Notes under the pieces: generated by a model
The model's input: the letters and a program-made list of their open reading frames with translations, nothing else
The model's database searches: none
What the model was told of the DNA's origin: nothing
Shown: positions 10,001-11,703 of the stretch, one piece after another
Numbering within the stretch: position 1 is the stretch's first letter
How the letters are laid out: every line of letters starts with the position of its first letter
Position numbers and translations under genes: made by a program
From: an uncultured Ruminococcus sp.
GTDB lineage: Bacteria > Bacillota > Clostridia > Oscillospirales > Ruminococcaceae
NCBI GenBank assembly: GCA_946612185.1
Contig: CAMOEP010000044.1
Coordinates: forward strand, 1 to 11,802
Direction of reading: 5' to 3'
DNA: 11,802 nt

Positions 10001-10650
10001 CAGCAAAACCGGCTCGCCACGGCTTCACTGTACAAATCAGAAAAACTGCCACAACCGTTCAATTTTATATAATGAAGTAGAGTCTAATGTACTTAAATTA
10101 TTATCAATTATTTCAGTTTTATATAGTGGTTTATGTACAGAAATTTCTGAAATATGTTCACTAAATCTTCTAAGCGACCCGGAAATCCCTGCTAATTACA
10201 AAAATCTGCTGCTGAAATCAATTCTCAAAATCATAGTTATTAGGCGTAGTATAGCCGATTATCCTGGATATTCACTCGACATCACCTTTCGCTGACAGCC
10301 TATGTACCGATGAACTGGCACACGTCGAAATGATTTCCGCAATCCTCTACCAGCTTACCAAAGGACTGTCAATCGACGAAATCAAGGCAAGCGGCTTCGA
10401 CACCTATTTCGTTGACCACACAACCGGAATCTATCCCGTCGCCGCCTCCGGAACGCCGTTTACTGCGGCATATTTCCAGTCCAAGGGCGACATTATCACC
10501 GACCTGCATGAGAATATGGCGGCTGAGCAGAAGGCTCGAACCACCTATGACAACATTCTCCGGCTCGCTGACGACCCCGATGTCCGTGACCCGATCCGCT
10601 TCCTCAGACAGCGTGAAATTGTCCATTTTCAGCGCTTTGGCGACCGCTAA
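1036..10650 (+). CDS. cotJC: cotJC (manganese-catalase-like coat protein), split into four segments by three recombinase elements
   Basis: The start is ATG 1036 behind AAAGGAG. The frame reads MWQYEKKL and then enters element A, stopping at 1069-1071. The rest of the protein is found downstream in order: QYPVNIKNSNPKLAKIIISQ (5174-5233) then LGG; PDGELAASLRYLNQ through DIGTE (8678-8776); ELAHVEM through the stop at 10650. Joined at the shared cores these give 531 bp, or 176 residues plus stop, in one uninterrupted frame. The expected di-manganese ligands of the catalase fold fall at E35, E65, H68, E136 and H169. These match the spacing of E35, E66, H69, E148 and H181 in Lactobacillus plantarum Mn catalase, with one shorter loop. 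The gene cannot make CotJC as arranged here. An intact spliced frame with all ligands suggests that it is still functional after DNA excision. Confidence 0.92.
1054..1080 (+). repeat. attL of element A (core plus left arm)
   Basis: It consists of core AAACTAC (1054-1060) followed by arm 1062-1080, the reverse complement of 5143-5161. The arm also contains the stop codon of the small minus-strand gene (1078-1080). Confidence 0.88.
1078..1338 (-). CDS. Small hypothetical protein of element A
   Basis: The start is ATG 1338-1336, preferred over an ATG 22 codons upstream because a purine-rich GGGGGTGG ribosome site (about 1344-1351) precedes it. The 86-residue protein begins MSDNLQKSSSFWEKTDFDII and contains ITCHIPKHTAEEQRKLADEL. 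It is acidic to neutral, without membrane segments or a known motif I can name. Its stop codon lies inside the attL arm, so the gene fits the left end of the element tightly. It is divergent from the TetR operon. Small proteins beside large serine recombinases sometimes act as directionality factors (SprB of SP-beta is an example), which makes this a candidate on position alone. It could also be chance coding. Confidence 0.55.
   Translation of the reverse strand: MSDNLQKSSSFWEKTDFDIISESQSETEFTAVIRNRFSGAEITCHIPKHTAEEQRKLADELTRALVQIGLTGQDLSECARMEVQGE
1398..1443 (+). promoter_or_regulatory. Promoter and palindromic operator of the TetR operon
   Basis: TTGACA (1398-1403), a 17-bp spacer and TACAAT (1421-1426) form a strong sigma-A promoter. 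TGTTATATAACA (1432-1443) is a 12-bp perfect palindrome just after the -10 box, around the expected transcription start. It is a likely operator for the TetR-family protein encoded next, allowing autorepression. Confidence 0.78.
1466..2047 (+). CDS. TetR/AcrR-family transcriptional regulator
   Basis: This 193-residue protein starts at ATG 1466 after AAGGAG (about 1454-1459). Residues 7-50 form the TetR helix-turn-helix: ITKDMIVDSGLKIVREEGAD, then LNVRRVATELGCSTQPIMYH and FKTVADLKTAV. The remaining residues (about 55-190) are helical and variable, as in the ligand-binding half of the family. The length is typical. It probably represses its own operon through the palindrome at 1432-1443 until a small molecule binds. 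Its end overlaps the next gene by 14 bp, so the two are coupled. It is cargo of element A and has no evident role in recombination. Confidence 0.88.
   Translation: MPPTAKITKDMIVDSGLKIVREEGADRLNVRRVATELGCSTQPIMYHFKTVADLKTAVYSAADAFHTSFIMTPEETDFNPFLAIGLRYIRFAAEEMNLFRFLFQSDKLGSSSIEGLLESGEISQIIAPLTAATGFSEEKAREVFSVLFICVHGAASLIANNSIGYDQDYFVTMLTRTFNGLIAASQEENHETI
2034..2783 (+). CDS. CPBP-family intramembrane glutamic protease
   Basis: This 249-residue membrane protein starts at ATG 2034 behind CAGGAGGA and overlaps the TetR gene. It has several hydrophobic segments (about residues 10-25, 37-55, 77-96, 104-120, 140-155, 160-182, 186-200 and 215-240). The CPBP (Abi/CAAX protease-like) motifs are present in order: EEIIFRG with E117, E118 and R122, FGIGH with H149, and HILNN with H193 and N197. 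Such proteins cleave within or next to membrane segments; bacterial members are linked to bacteriocin self-immunity and signal processing. The substrate is unknown here. TetR control suggests an inducible protective function. Confidence 0.85.
   Translation: MKLFERNQVTFAIVLIVVYVVGVSAMQRISANIGIEYLAEMVFCLALSGLVLFFIRRNSLANYLGLRKSEVPAGKMLLYIPLLIIGCISLIFGVSTGTSLTSAIIHSVEMICVGFLEEIIFRGFLLRGIALQNLKRGAIIASITFGIGHIVNLLNGQNVFDTVCQIIYAVVVGFLLTFIFLRTSSIIMCVIFHILNNCVTYFSTGEVLISKLGESTAELVMLGLRLCIAAAYLFYVSRLPSRELPARNY
2794..3246 (+). CDS. GNAT-family N-acetyltransferase
   Basis: This 150-residue protein starts at ATG 2794 behind AAAGGAG and lies 10 bp after the CPBP gene, in the same operon. The acetyl-CoA-binding motif A is clear: EKLFIEPTFQNCGIGRKLLN, with the Q-x-x-G-x-G signature at residues 86-91. 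Motif B follows as EYNVRAAEFYKRNGF (residues 111-125). The length and layout fit a single-domain GNAT enzyme that transfers an acetyl group from acetyl-CoA to a small-molecule or protein amine. The substrate cannot be read from the sequence. It is the last gene of the element A cargo operon. Confidence 0.88.
   Translation: MEHIIQANSADIWRISEIIVTNYRMNFYQFFRDDEYYFGELNVRDTAAEFAECLGETFVYDDGIIKGVLKMNGSEIEKLFIEPTFQNCGIGRKLLNFAVSEQSGKFLWVLEYNVRAAEFYKRNGFRFTGEKMVEDEVVPLLKMAINCGIS
3247..3705. other. Non-coding stretch with degraded coding and an att-like palindrome
   Basis: No convincing gene lies between the acetyltransferase and recombinase 1. One + frame stays open from about 3270 to the TGA at 3452-3454 (with FQTEMLQIFSDDFSGKLWY) but has no start site, so it may be a gene remnant. 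At 3351-3384 a near-palindrome combines pieces that resemble both element A arms (CGATGAGGT and GTACATCAGCG). The last 200 bp are AT-rich and must hold the recombinase 1 promoter, but I see no clear -35/-10 pair. CTGAA-ATATA-TTCAG at about 3611-3625 is a short inverted repeat there. Confidence 0.45.
3706..5145 (+). CDS. Large serine recombinase 1 (element A)
   Basis: The start is ATG 3706, with AAGGGGGG (3692-3699) 6 bp upstream; an ATG at 3688 would put that ribosome site inside the gene. The 479-residue protein opens MEKYCIYLRKSRAD, giving nucleophile S11 with R9. RLARGD supplies R85 and R88. Residues 1-145 are the catalytic domain, and about 165-280 the recombinase DNA-binding domain (APYGYRK, NPVYCGKISW). 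A zinc ribbon uses C295, C298, C317 and C322, and a coiled coil spans about 360-425. This is a full-length large serine recombinase, the class that integrates and excises phages and the skin element. It reads into attR, with its stop 23 bp before the crossover. It is closer in pattern to recombinase 3 than to recombinase 2. The DNA becomes markedly more AT-rich from about 4680. Confidence 0.93.
   Translation: MEKYCIYLRKSRADAEAEARGEGETLARHRKMLTELAAKNGLNVVEIYEEIVSGDSISARPQMQALLAKVSQKTFAGVLVAEVERLARGDTIDQGIVARTFKESSTKIITPTKTYDPENEFDEEYFEFSLFMSRREYKTINRRMQAGRLASVKEGNYIGTCAPYGYRKISPEPKIHTLKIVPEEAEVVQFIFQSFLNGHGAKFIAAKLNKMGISPRKSRVWEYTSVRKILSNPVYCGKISWKTKSNGNILYHGLHEPIISEDTFNAAIIKRNSVPAPRVKSGVKLRNYYHNVLICQNCGHQMKRRKVTGSDREHLLCMSSQCSGIIVSSPMEIVDLATLSALRYFLQFISELKTEIHSENVNKSEIRYAVQAELQKLDNQLSRLQDFLEQGIYDVQLYLKRSEIVQQRINSLKITLNEIEQKEPKQFPKSISITLRNIVENFPLASPDEKNRLFIAVFREIQYSKRKPHSAISLNAALR
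5143..5174 (+). repeat. attR of element A (right arm plus core)
   Basis: The arm at 5143-5161 starts TGATGTACC and overlaps the TGA stop of recombinase 1. The core AAACTAC at 5168-5174 follows. The crossover is probably at the AA of 5168-5169, the exact centre of the rebuilt inverted repeat. Confidence 0.88.
5168..5244 (+). CDS. cotJC: cotJC segment 2 (codons 7-31)
   Basis: It starts with the AAACTAC core, then reads QYPVNIKNSN and PKLAKIIISQLGG, the conserved CotJC N-terminal region. It ends at the GGTCC core (5240-5244), the left boundary of element B. Beyond it the frame reads GGIKV and stops inside element B. Confidence 0.9.
5240..5263 (+). repeat. attL of element B
   Basis: It consists of core GGTCC (5240-5244) followed by an arm containing TGGC (5248-5251) and ATAG (5260-5263), which pair with the right-end arm. 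Immediately inside (5292-5303) is a separate 12-bp perfect palindrome, CAGAAATTTCTG. Confidence 0.75.
5288..5307. repeat. Dispersed palindromic motif, copy in element B
   Basis: This 20-bp sequence, with CAGAAATTTCTG (5292-5303) at its centre, occurs in exact reverse complement at 10134-10153 in recombinase 3. Partial copies occur elsewhere (see findings). Confidence 0.75.
5327..5683 (-). CDS. Spo0A C-terminal-domain-like DNA-binding protein
   Basis: The start is ATG 5683-5681, chosen because AAAGGA lies 7 bp upstream. The longer frame would begin with a TTG and swallow that site. The 118-residue protein matches the layout of the Spo0A effector domain and has no receiver domain. SLLNLGIAPNLRGYYYLKNS corresponds to the Spo0A region around IGVPAHIKGYLYLREAI. 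TANRFQKSLSNLQAAESRAI is at the place of the DNA-recognition helices, and IFGKNGFGKRKTPTSRQLIY corresponds to the region ending KAKPTNSEF. Spo0A is the master regulator of entry into sporulation and binds TGTCGAA boxes. A receiver-less copy could act constitutively or compete with host Spo0A. The assignment is by eye. Confidence 0.7.
   Translation of the reverse strand: MATIYRRISQSLLNLGIAPNLRGYYYLKNSINQCLLENQIGYDSVRRAQEYTANRFQKSLSNLQAAESRAILHGWDYRDMELSEEIFGKNGFGKRKTPTSRQLIYAISTWIKRTENVD
5821..6045 (-). CDS. Small hypothetical protein of element B
   Basis: The start is ATG 6045-6043, with GAGGGG (about 6050-6055) as ribosome site; the frame encodes 74 residues. It begins MSKNDPLEIACYAVIDGSRI and includes RLSDAERKMLSERGRIAAGS. 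It is soluble and of mixed charge, and I do not recognise a family. A tandem 13-bp repeat (6062-6087) lies just upstream of the ribosome site, which points to regulated expression. It is divergent from the XRE/S24 regulator. By size and position it is a candidate recombination directionality factor or antirepressor for element B, but the sequence itself does not show this. Confidence 0.6.
   Translation of the reverse strand: MSKNDPLEIACYAVIDGSRICTDRLSDAERKMLSERGRIAAGSAIGSYCLNNQSNIQLLISKEVIKIEKTEHDV
6062..6087. repeat. Tandem 13-bp repeat, probable operator
   Basis: AATTATTATACAG (6062-6074) is followed directly by AATTACTATACAG (6075-6087), 12 of 13 bases identical. It sits 17-42 bp upstream of the small minus-strand gene and contains a TATAAT-like sequence on that strand, so a bound regulator would overlap the promoter. 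Confidence 0.6.
6127..6169. repeat. Long inverted repeat between divergent genes of element B
   Basis: GCACAAGTA (6127-6135) pairs with TACTTGTGC (6161-6169), and CGCTG (6137-6141) pairs with CAGCG (6155-6159), with one mismatch between the blocks and a 13-base loop. No T-run follows on either strand, so a simple terminator is unlikely. It is more likely an operator pair or a structured leader. Confidence 0.65.
6212..6240 (+). promoter_or_regulatory. sigma-A promoter of the XRE/S24 regulator
   Basis: TTGATT (6212-6217), a 17-bp spacer and TATAAT (6235-6240) lie 73 bp before the regulator start. The spacer contains TACA-AA-TGTA, a short inverted repeat that could be part of an operator. Confidence 0.8.
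6314..7195 (+). CDS. Phage-repressor-like regulator: XRE helix-turn-helix plus S24-like domain
   Basis: This 293-residue protein starts at ATG 6314 behind AAAAGGAG. Residues 10-72 form an XRE/Cro-CI helix-turn-helix (SQAKLCEEIGMSRSALSGYL, then a DWLMGSDD end typical of the family). Residues 75-108 are a lysine- and glutamate-rich linker. Residues about 135-240 resemble the LexA/CI C-terminal domain (MMPYLLPNDVIFVDTKAKPK, then GDMILVDNL). At the place of the usual Ser nucleophile in the S-M-x-P motif it has C166 (TCMMP), and I see no clear catalytic Lys, so LexA-type self-cleavage is doubtful. It probably controls the divergent promoters and, by readthrough, recombinase 2. Confidence 0.82.
   Translation: MGRSAVAKKSIFTERLKKALDTSGVSQAKLCEEIGMSRSALSGYLRSDFIPKQDRLQKMAQILNVSPDWLMGSDDSSEIKIEKKPEKEKAVDKCKETPKKTEKAAKNLNFVPVIDVDKVNSDSLSTVSQNPDKFNKRLPYCLTFTGNSQNIVGIRLNSANSHINTCMMPYLLPNDVIFVDTKAKPKPGDMILVDNLIDPGVFCIYACEDKPYFRFPVDTPMAEFMHSRCKILAVVKGVFRAVQPVPSKYDWGEPTNTNSMAISRNADGSGELSEPPSSETLETIEKIKDYDGY
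7220..7250 (+). terminator. Intrinsic terminator between regulator and recombinase 2
   Basis: GGCAGAGCA (7220-7228) pairs perfectly with TGCTCTGCC (7235-7243) across a 6-base loop, followed by ATTTTTA. It ends only 20 bp before the recombinase 2 start codon, leaving no room for a promoter between them. Confidence 0.88.
7262..7268 (+). promoter_or_regulatory. TGTCGAA (0A-box-like) between ribosome site and start of recombinase 2
   Basis: TGTCGAA is the Spo0A box consensus. It lies between GAGGTG (7258-7263) and ATG 7271. A protein bound here would block transcription or initiation. Other copies in the window lie within coding DNA (1284-1290, 9092-9098, and reverse near 10394-10400), so chance is possible. 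Confidence 0.35.
7271..8665 (+). CDS. Large serine recombinase 2 (element B)
   Basis: This 464-residue protein starts at ATG 7271 behind GAGGTG. The catalytic domain (residues 1-145) has AYIRVSTDGQ with nucleophile S11 and R9, and IWKFSRFARSRQD with R84 and R87. The recombinase domain follows (PPFGYFMG, TEIARKLNSMGVTT, NPVYAGKLRR). The zinc ribbon uses C301, C304, C319 and C327 (HCSACGATLVYQ), and a coiled coil runs from about 366 to 412. The opening AYIRVSTDGQ differs from the YLRKSRAD of recombinases 1 and 3, so element B comes from another branch of the family. Its stop is 10 bp before the crossover. Transcription must come through the terminator at 7220-7250 or from inside the regulator gene. 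It presumably excises and integrates element B. Confidence 0.93.
   Translation: MKTAAAYIRVSTDGQTEFSPASQLKAIKRYAQTNGYILPENLIFSDNGISGRSAEKRPGFQKMIAAARTSPPPFTVVLIWKFSRFARSRQDSIIYKTLLRRQCGIDVISVSEQLSTDNTSVLIEALIEAMDEYYSLNLAEEVRRGMQEKFSRGGVVSQPPFGYFMGNSRFIPDTENAPFVRYIFSAYLGGTSMTEIARKLNSMGVTTVRGNLFERRSIEYILTNPVYAGKLRRSLKGRDTSDRFHQNPQNTAISQGNHEPLVTWEDFCRVQEMYRNNHQKLCSSHNCAEISEHLLKGLVHCSACGATLVYQNSNSCLQCHNYAKGKCSISHGISAKKLETAVIDQVCADFPGVIEITIPMIHLPLDKLVAKQEKMLEKAHLAYCSGADTIEEYTSHKSRIMQNIENIRKSETNNDFFQKKLYTSIEILRSDVADVPLKRLILHNLIQGIVLYRPGNRLEINYLP
8653..8679 (+). repeat. attR of element B
   Basis: The arm at 8653-8668 overlaps the stop codon of recombinase 2 (8663-8665). The core GGTCC follows at 8675-8679, where the cotJC frame resumes. 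Confidence 0.75.
8675..8779 (+). CDS. cotJC: cotJC segment 3 (codons 31-65)
   Basis: It opens with the GGTCC core and reads PDGELAASLRYLNQRFAMPY and then PEVKGILTDIGTE. It holds ligand E35 (in GELAAS) and ends at GAA (8777-8779), the codon of ligand E65, which is shared with 10312-10314. The frame then reads SVH and stops inside element C. Confidence 0.9.
8777..8790 (+). repeat. attL of element C
   Basis: Core GAA (8777-8779) is followed by a left arm containing GTACAT (8783-8788), the partner of ATGTAC at the other end. Confidence 0.65.
8780..9035. other. Leader of recombinase 3
   Basis: This AT-rich stretch has no gene. CAGAAAC (8837-8843) pairs with GTTTCTG (8855-8861) over an 11-base loop. 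GAATATT (8884-8890) resembles a sigma-E -35 but no -10 follows at the right distance. GTATAAAT (about 8963-8970) could be a -10 without a good -35. I cannot assign a promoter. Confidence 0.4.
9036..10295 (+). CDS. Large serine recombinase 3 (element C), short form without coiled coil
   Basis: This 419-residue protein starts at ATG 9036 behind GGAGGG (9024-9029). The catalytic domain has MYLRKSRAD with S11 and R9, and PQRLSRGD with R86 and R89. The recombinase domain includes PPYGYMKQK and RNPVYTGVIRW. The zinc ribbon is C312, C314, C332 and C338, with an unusual C-x-C first pair. It shares many blocks with recombinase 1 (YLRKSRAD, RIITP, TYD, RIASVNEGNFIG), so the two are relatives. It is about 60 residues shorter, and I see no charged coiled coil between the zinc ribbon and the C-terminus. 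Family members use that segment to enforce direction. It is the only gene of element C; its stop is 17 bp before the crossover. Confidence 0.92.
   Translation: MSYFCMYLRKSRADSDTETVESVLERHCKILQDFAINSLGELIPEERIFREVVSGENIDDRPKMLELLRLIQSQNVTGVLVVDPQRLSRGDLSDCGTVIRYFRYTSTRIITPARTYDLSDRFDRKFFEMELMRGSDYLEYVKEIMLRGRIASVNEGNFIGSVPPYGYMKQKIGKSFTLVPCQEAENVQLMYRMWCEEGASISDISVQLDNLGIRPRKSPKWSVASIRDILRNPVYTGVIRWNCRKTVKKFLNGRLVTSRPISPENLWITAPGKHEAIISHEFFQKSLNRFDSSPKNCTSHNARNPFAGLIRCECGYSIVYQPSKTGSPRLHCTNQKNCHNRSILYNEVESNVLKLLSIISVLYSGLCTEISEICSLNLLSDPEIPANYKNLLLKSILKIIVIRRSIADYPGYSLDITFR
10134..10153. repeat. Dispersed palindromic motif, copy inside recombinase 3
   Basis: It is the exact reverse complement of 5288-5307. 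Here it lies in coding sequence and encodes part of LCTEISEI. The palindrome CAGAAATTTCTG is at 10138-10149. Confidence 0.75.
10300..10314 (+). repeat. attR of element C
   Basis: An arm containing ATGTAC (10302-10307) is followed by core GAA (10312-10314), where cotJC resumes at ligand codon E65. The arm begins 5 bp after the recombinase 3 stop. Confidence 0.65.
10312..10650 (+). CDS. cotJC: cotJC segment 4 (codons 65-176 and stop)
   Basis: It reads ELAHVEMISAILYQLTKGLS at the start, then DTYFVDHTTGIYPVAASG, AAEQKARTTYDNILRLADDP and REIVHFQRFGDR. It carries ligands E65, H68, E136 and H169. The first internal ATG (10330) could open a 106-residue frame, but it has no ribosome site and would lack E65 and H68, so I do not treat it as a gene start. 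Confidence 0.92.
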   Translation, partial: ELAHVEMISAILYQLTKGLSIDEIKASGFDTYFVDHTTGIYPVAASGTPFTAAYFQSKGDIITDLHENMAAEQKARTTYDNILRLADDPDVRDPIRFLRQREIVHFQRFGDR

Positions 10651-10681
10651 CAAACAAAACATAATGGCTAACGGTAGTTTG

Positions 10682-10729
10682 TCTATAAATAAGCTATTTA
10701 TAGGCATTTGTAAAAATCTTATTTATAGA
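10682..10729. repeat. AT-rich inverted-repeat cluster downstream of cotJC
   Basis: TCTATAAATAAG (10682-10693) is the exact reverse complement of CTTATTTATAGA (10718-10729). Between them CTATTTATAG (10694-10703) is a third related copy that can pair with the first. It lies about 30 bp after the cotJC stop. It could be a 3' stem-loop of the coat operon or a binding site for the nearby resolvase. Confidence 0.65.
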
Positions 10730-10916
10730 TAAAGTATTTACATAATTATGATAATTCGTTGTTTGTTAACTTATTTTCTTTTACCGACCTAAAGTAAACA
10801 GAAAACTCTATCAATCAATGCGCAGTTAATACGTTCGCTATCGCCTTAACACCGATATCAAAAGCGAACACTTTTCAGTACCAAATCTGACCTTTCAAAT
10901 TTAGTACCAAAACTGC

Positions 10917-10945
10917 TTGACAATAAGCCTGTAATGTGATATACT
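10917..10945 (+). promoter_or_regulatory. Strong sigma-A promoter of the resolvase gene
   Basis: TTGACA (10917-10922), a 17-bp spacer and TATACT (10940-10945), with an extended -10 TG at 10937-10938. This is the best consensus promoter in the window. Confidence 0.85.
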
Positions 10946-10998
10946 CTTAGTAGTAATTCAATGTATACTCAGAATTAATACTAAAGGAGATATTGACC

Positions 10999-11703
10999 AT
11001 GTGCAAGGTATATGCTTATTGTAGAGTATCAACTCAGAAACAGGAACTTCAAAGGCAGATAGACAATATCAGCAAAGTGTATTCAGATGCTATATTCTAC
11101 TCAGATAAGTTCACAGGAGCAACAACAGACCGCCCTAACTGGAATAAGCTTTACAAGATATTAAAGGCAGGTGATACCATTGTTTTTGATTCAGTATCAC
11201 GAATGAGCAGAAATGCAGCAGAGGGCGCAAGCCTTTATGAAGAACTATACAACAGAGGAATCAATCTTGTATTCCTGAATGAGCCTTACTGCAATACAGA
11301 TACTTACAGGCAGTCAGCACAGCAGAGCATACCCACAACAGGAAATGAAATTGCAGACATTTATATTGAAGCTACAAACAAGGTTATCATGATACTTGCG
11401 AAACGTCAGATAGAAATTGCATTTGAGCAAGCCGAAAAAGAACGCCTTGACATTTGCAAGAGAGTTAAAGACGGTATGCAGGCTAAGAAAAAGAAAGCCG
11501 CTGAAATGGGTATAACGGTTCATTATGGTGCAAAATTGGGCGTTAAGCTGACAACAAAAAAGAGTATCAGTGCAAAGGAAATAATCTTGAAGCATAGCAA
11601 GGACTTTGGCGGTACTCTATCAGATGCAGAGTGTATGCAGCTTGCAGAAGTTTCAAGGAATACTTTCTACAAGTACAAAGCGGAATTAAAGAATCAATTC
11701 TAA
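10999..11703 (+). CDS. Small serine recombinase (resolvase/invertase type)
   Basis: The start is ATG 10999, 9 bp after AAGGAG (10984-10989). A TTG at 10993 would be too close to that site. The 234-residue protein begins MCKVYAYCRVSTQKQELQRQ, with nucleophile S11 and R9, and has FDSVSRMSRNAAEG supplying the active-site arginines. A long helix with basic residues (about 130-165) precedes a C-terminal helix-turn-helix around CMQLAEVSRNTFYKYKAEL. There is no recombinase domain or zinc ribbon, so it belongs to the small resolvase/invertase group. Codon use is much more AT-rich than cotJ or thrH (many AGA, ATA and ACA codons), a sign of separate acquisition. It is outside the cotJC segments and is not needed to explain them. 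Confidence 0.9.
   Translation: MCKVYAYCRVSTQKQELQRQIDNISKVYSDAIFYSDKFTGATTDRPNWNKLYKILKAGDTIVFDSVSRMSRNAAEGASLYEELYNRGINLVFLNEPYCNTDTYRQSAQQSIPTTGNEIADIYIEATNKVIMILAKRQIEIAFEQAEKERLDICKRVKDGMQAKKKKAAEMGITVHYGAKLGVKLTTKKSISAKEIILKHSKDFGGTLSDAECMQLAEVSRNTFYKYKAELKNQF

Larger units (their letters stand above)
8777..10311 (+). mobile_element. Element C: minimal 1535-bp serine-recombinase intervening element
   Basis: The cotJC frame breaks in GGT ACG GAA GAA (8768-8779) and resumes at GAA CTG GCA (10312 on). The shared GAA (8777-8779 and 10312-10314) is taken as core because joining the ends there rebuilds a symmetric site: 10300-10312 against 8778-8790 pairs at 10 of 13 positions, with ATGTAC facing GTACAT. 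A second shared tetramer GTAC (8769-8772 and 10304-10307) also allows a frame (T-D-E instead of T-E-E) but gives no symmetric site. The element has 256 bp of leader and one gene, recombinase 3. Confidence 0.86.
10651..10998. other. Non-coding region between cotJC and the resolvase gene
   Basis: This 348-bp stretch holds an AT-rich inverted-repeat cluster (10682-10729), a 7-bp inverted pair GTTCGCT / AGCGAAC (about 10833-10870), two copies of AGTACCAAA (near 10877 and 10902), and the resolvase promoter (10917-10945). I see no gene in it on either strand. Confidence 0.6.

Noticed and set aside
1036-10650. Self-splicing introns or inteins as the cause of the gene interruptions.
   Set aside because: No reverse transcriptase, LAGLIDADG or HNH protein is present and the flanks lack intein motifs. 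Each insert ends with a serine recombinase gene and an att-like site.
1036-10650. cotJC as a decayed pseudogene in an asporogenous strain.
   Set aside because: The joined frame is open, has no point damage and keeps all five expected ligands. Recent neutral insertion cannot be fully excluded.
10330-10650. A separate 106-residue gene starting at the internal ATG.
   Set aside because: It has no ribosome site, and its sequence is the continuation of CotJC, with ELAHVE encoded just upstream in the same frame.
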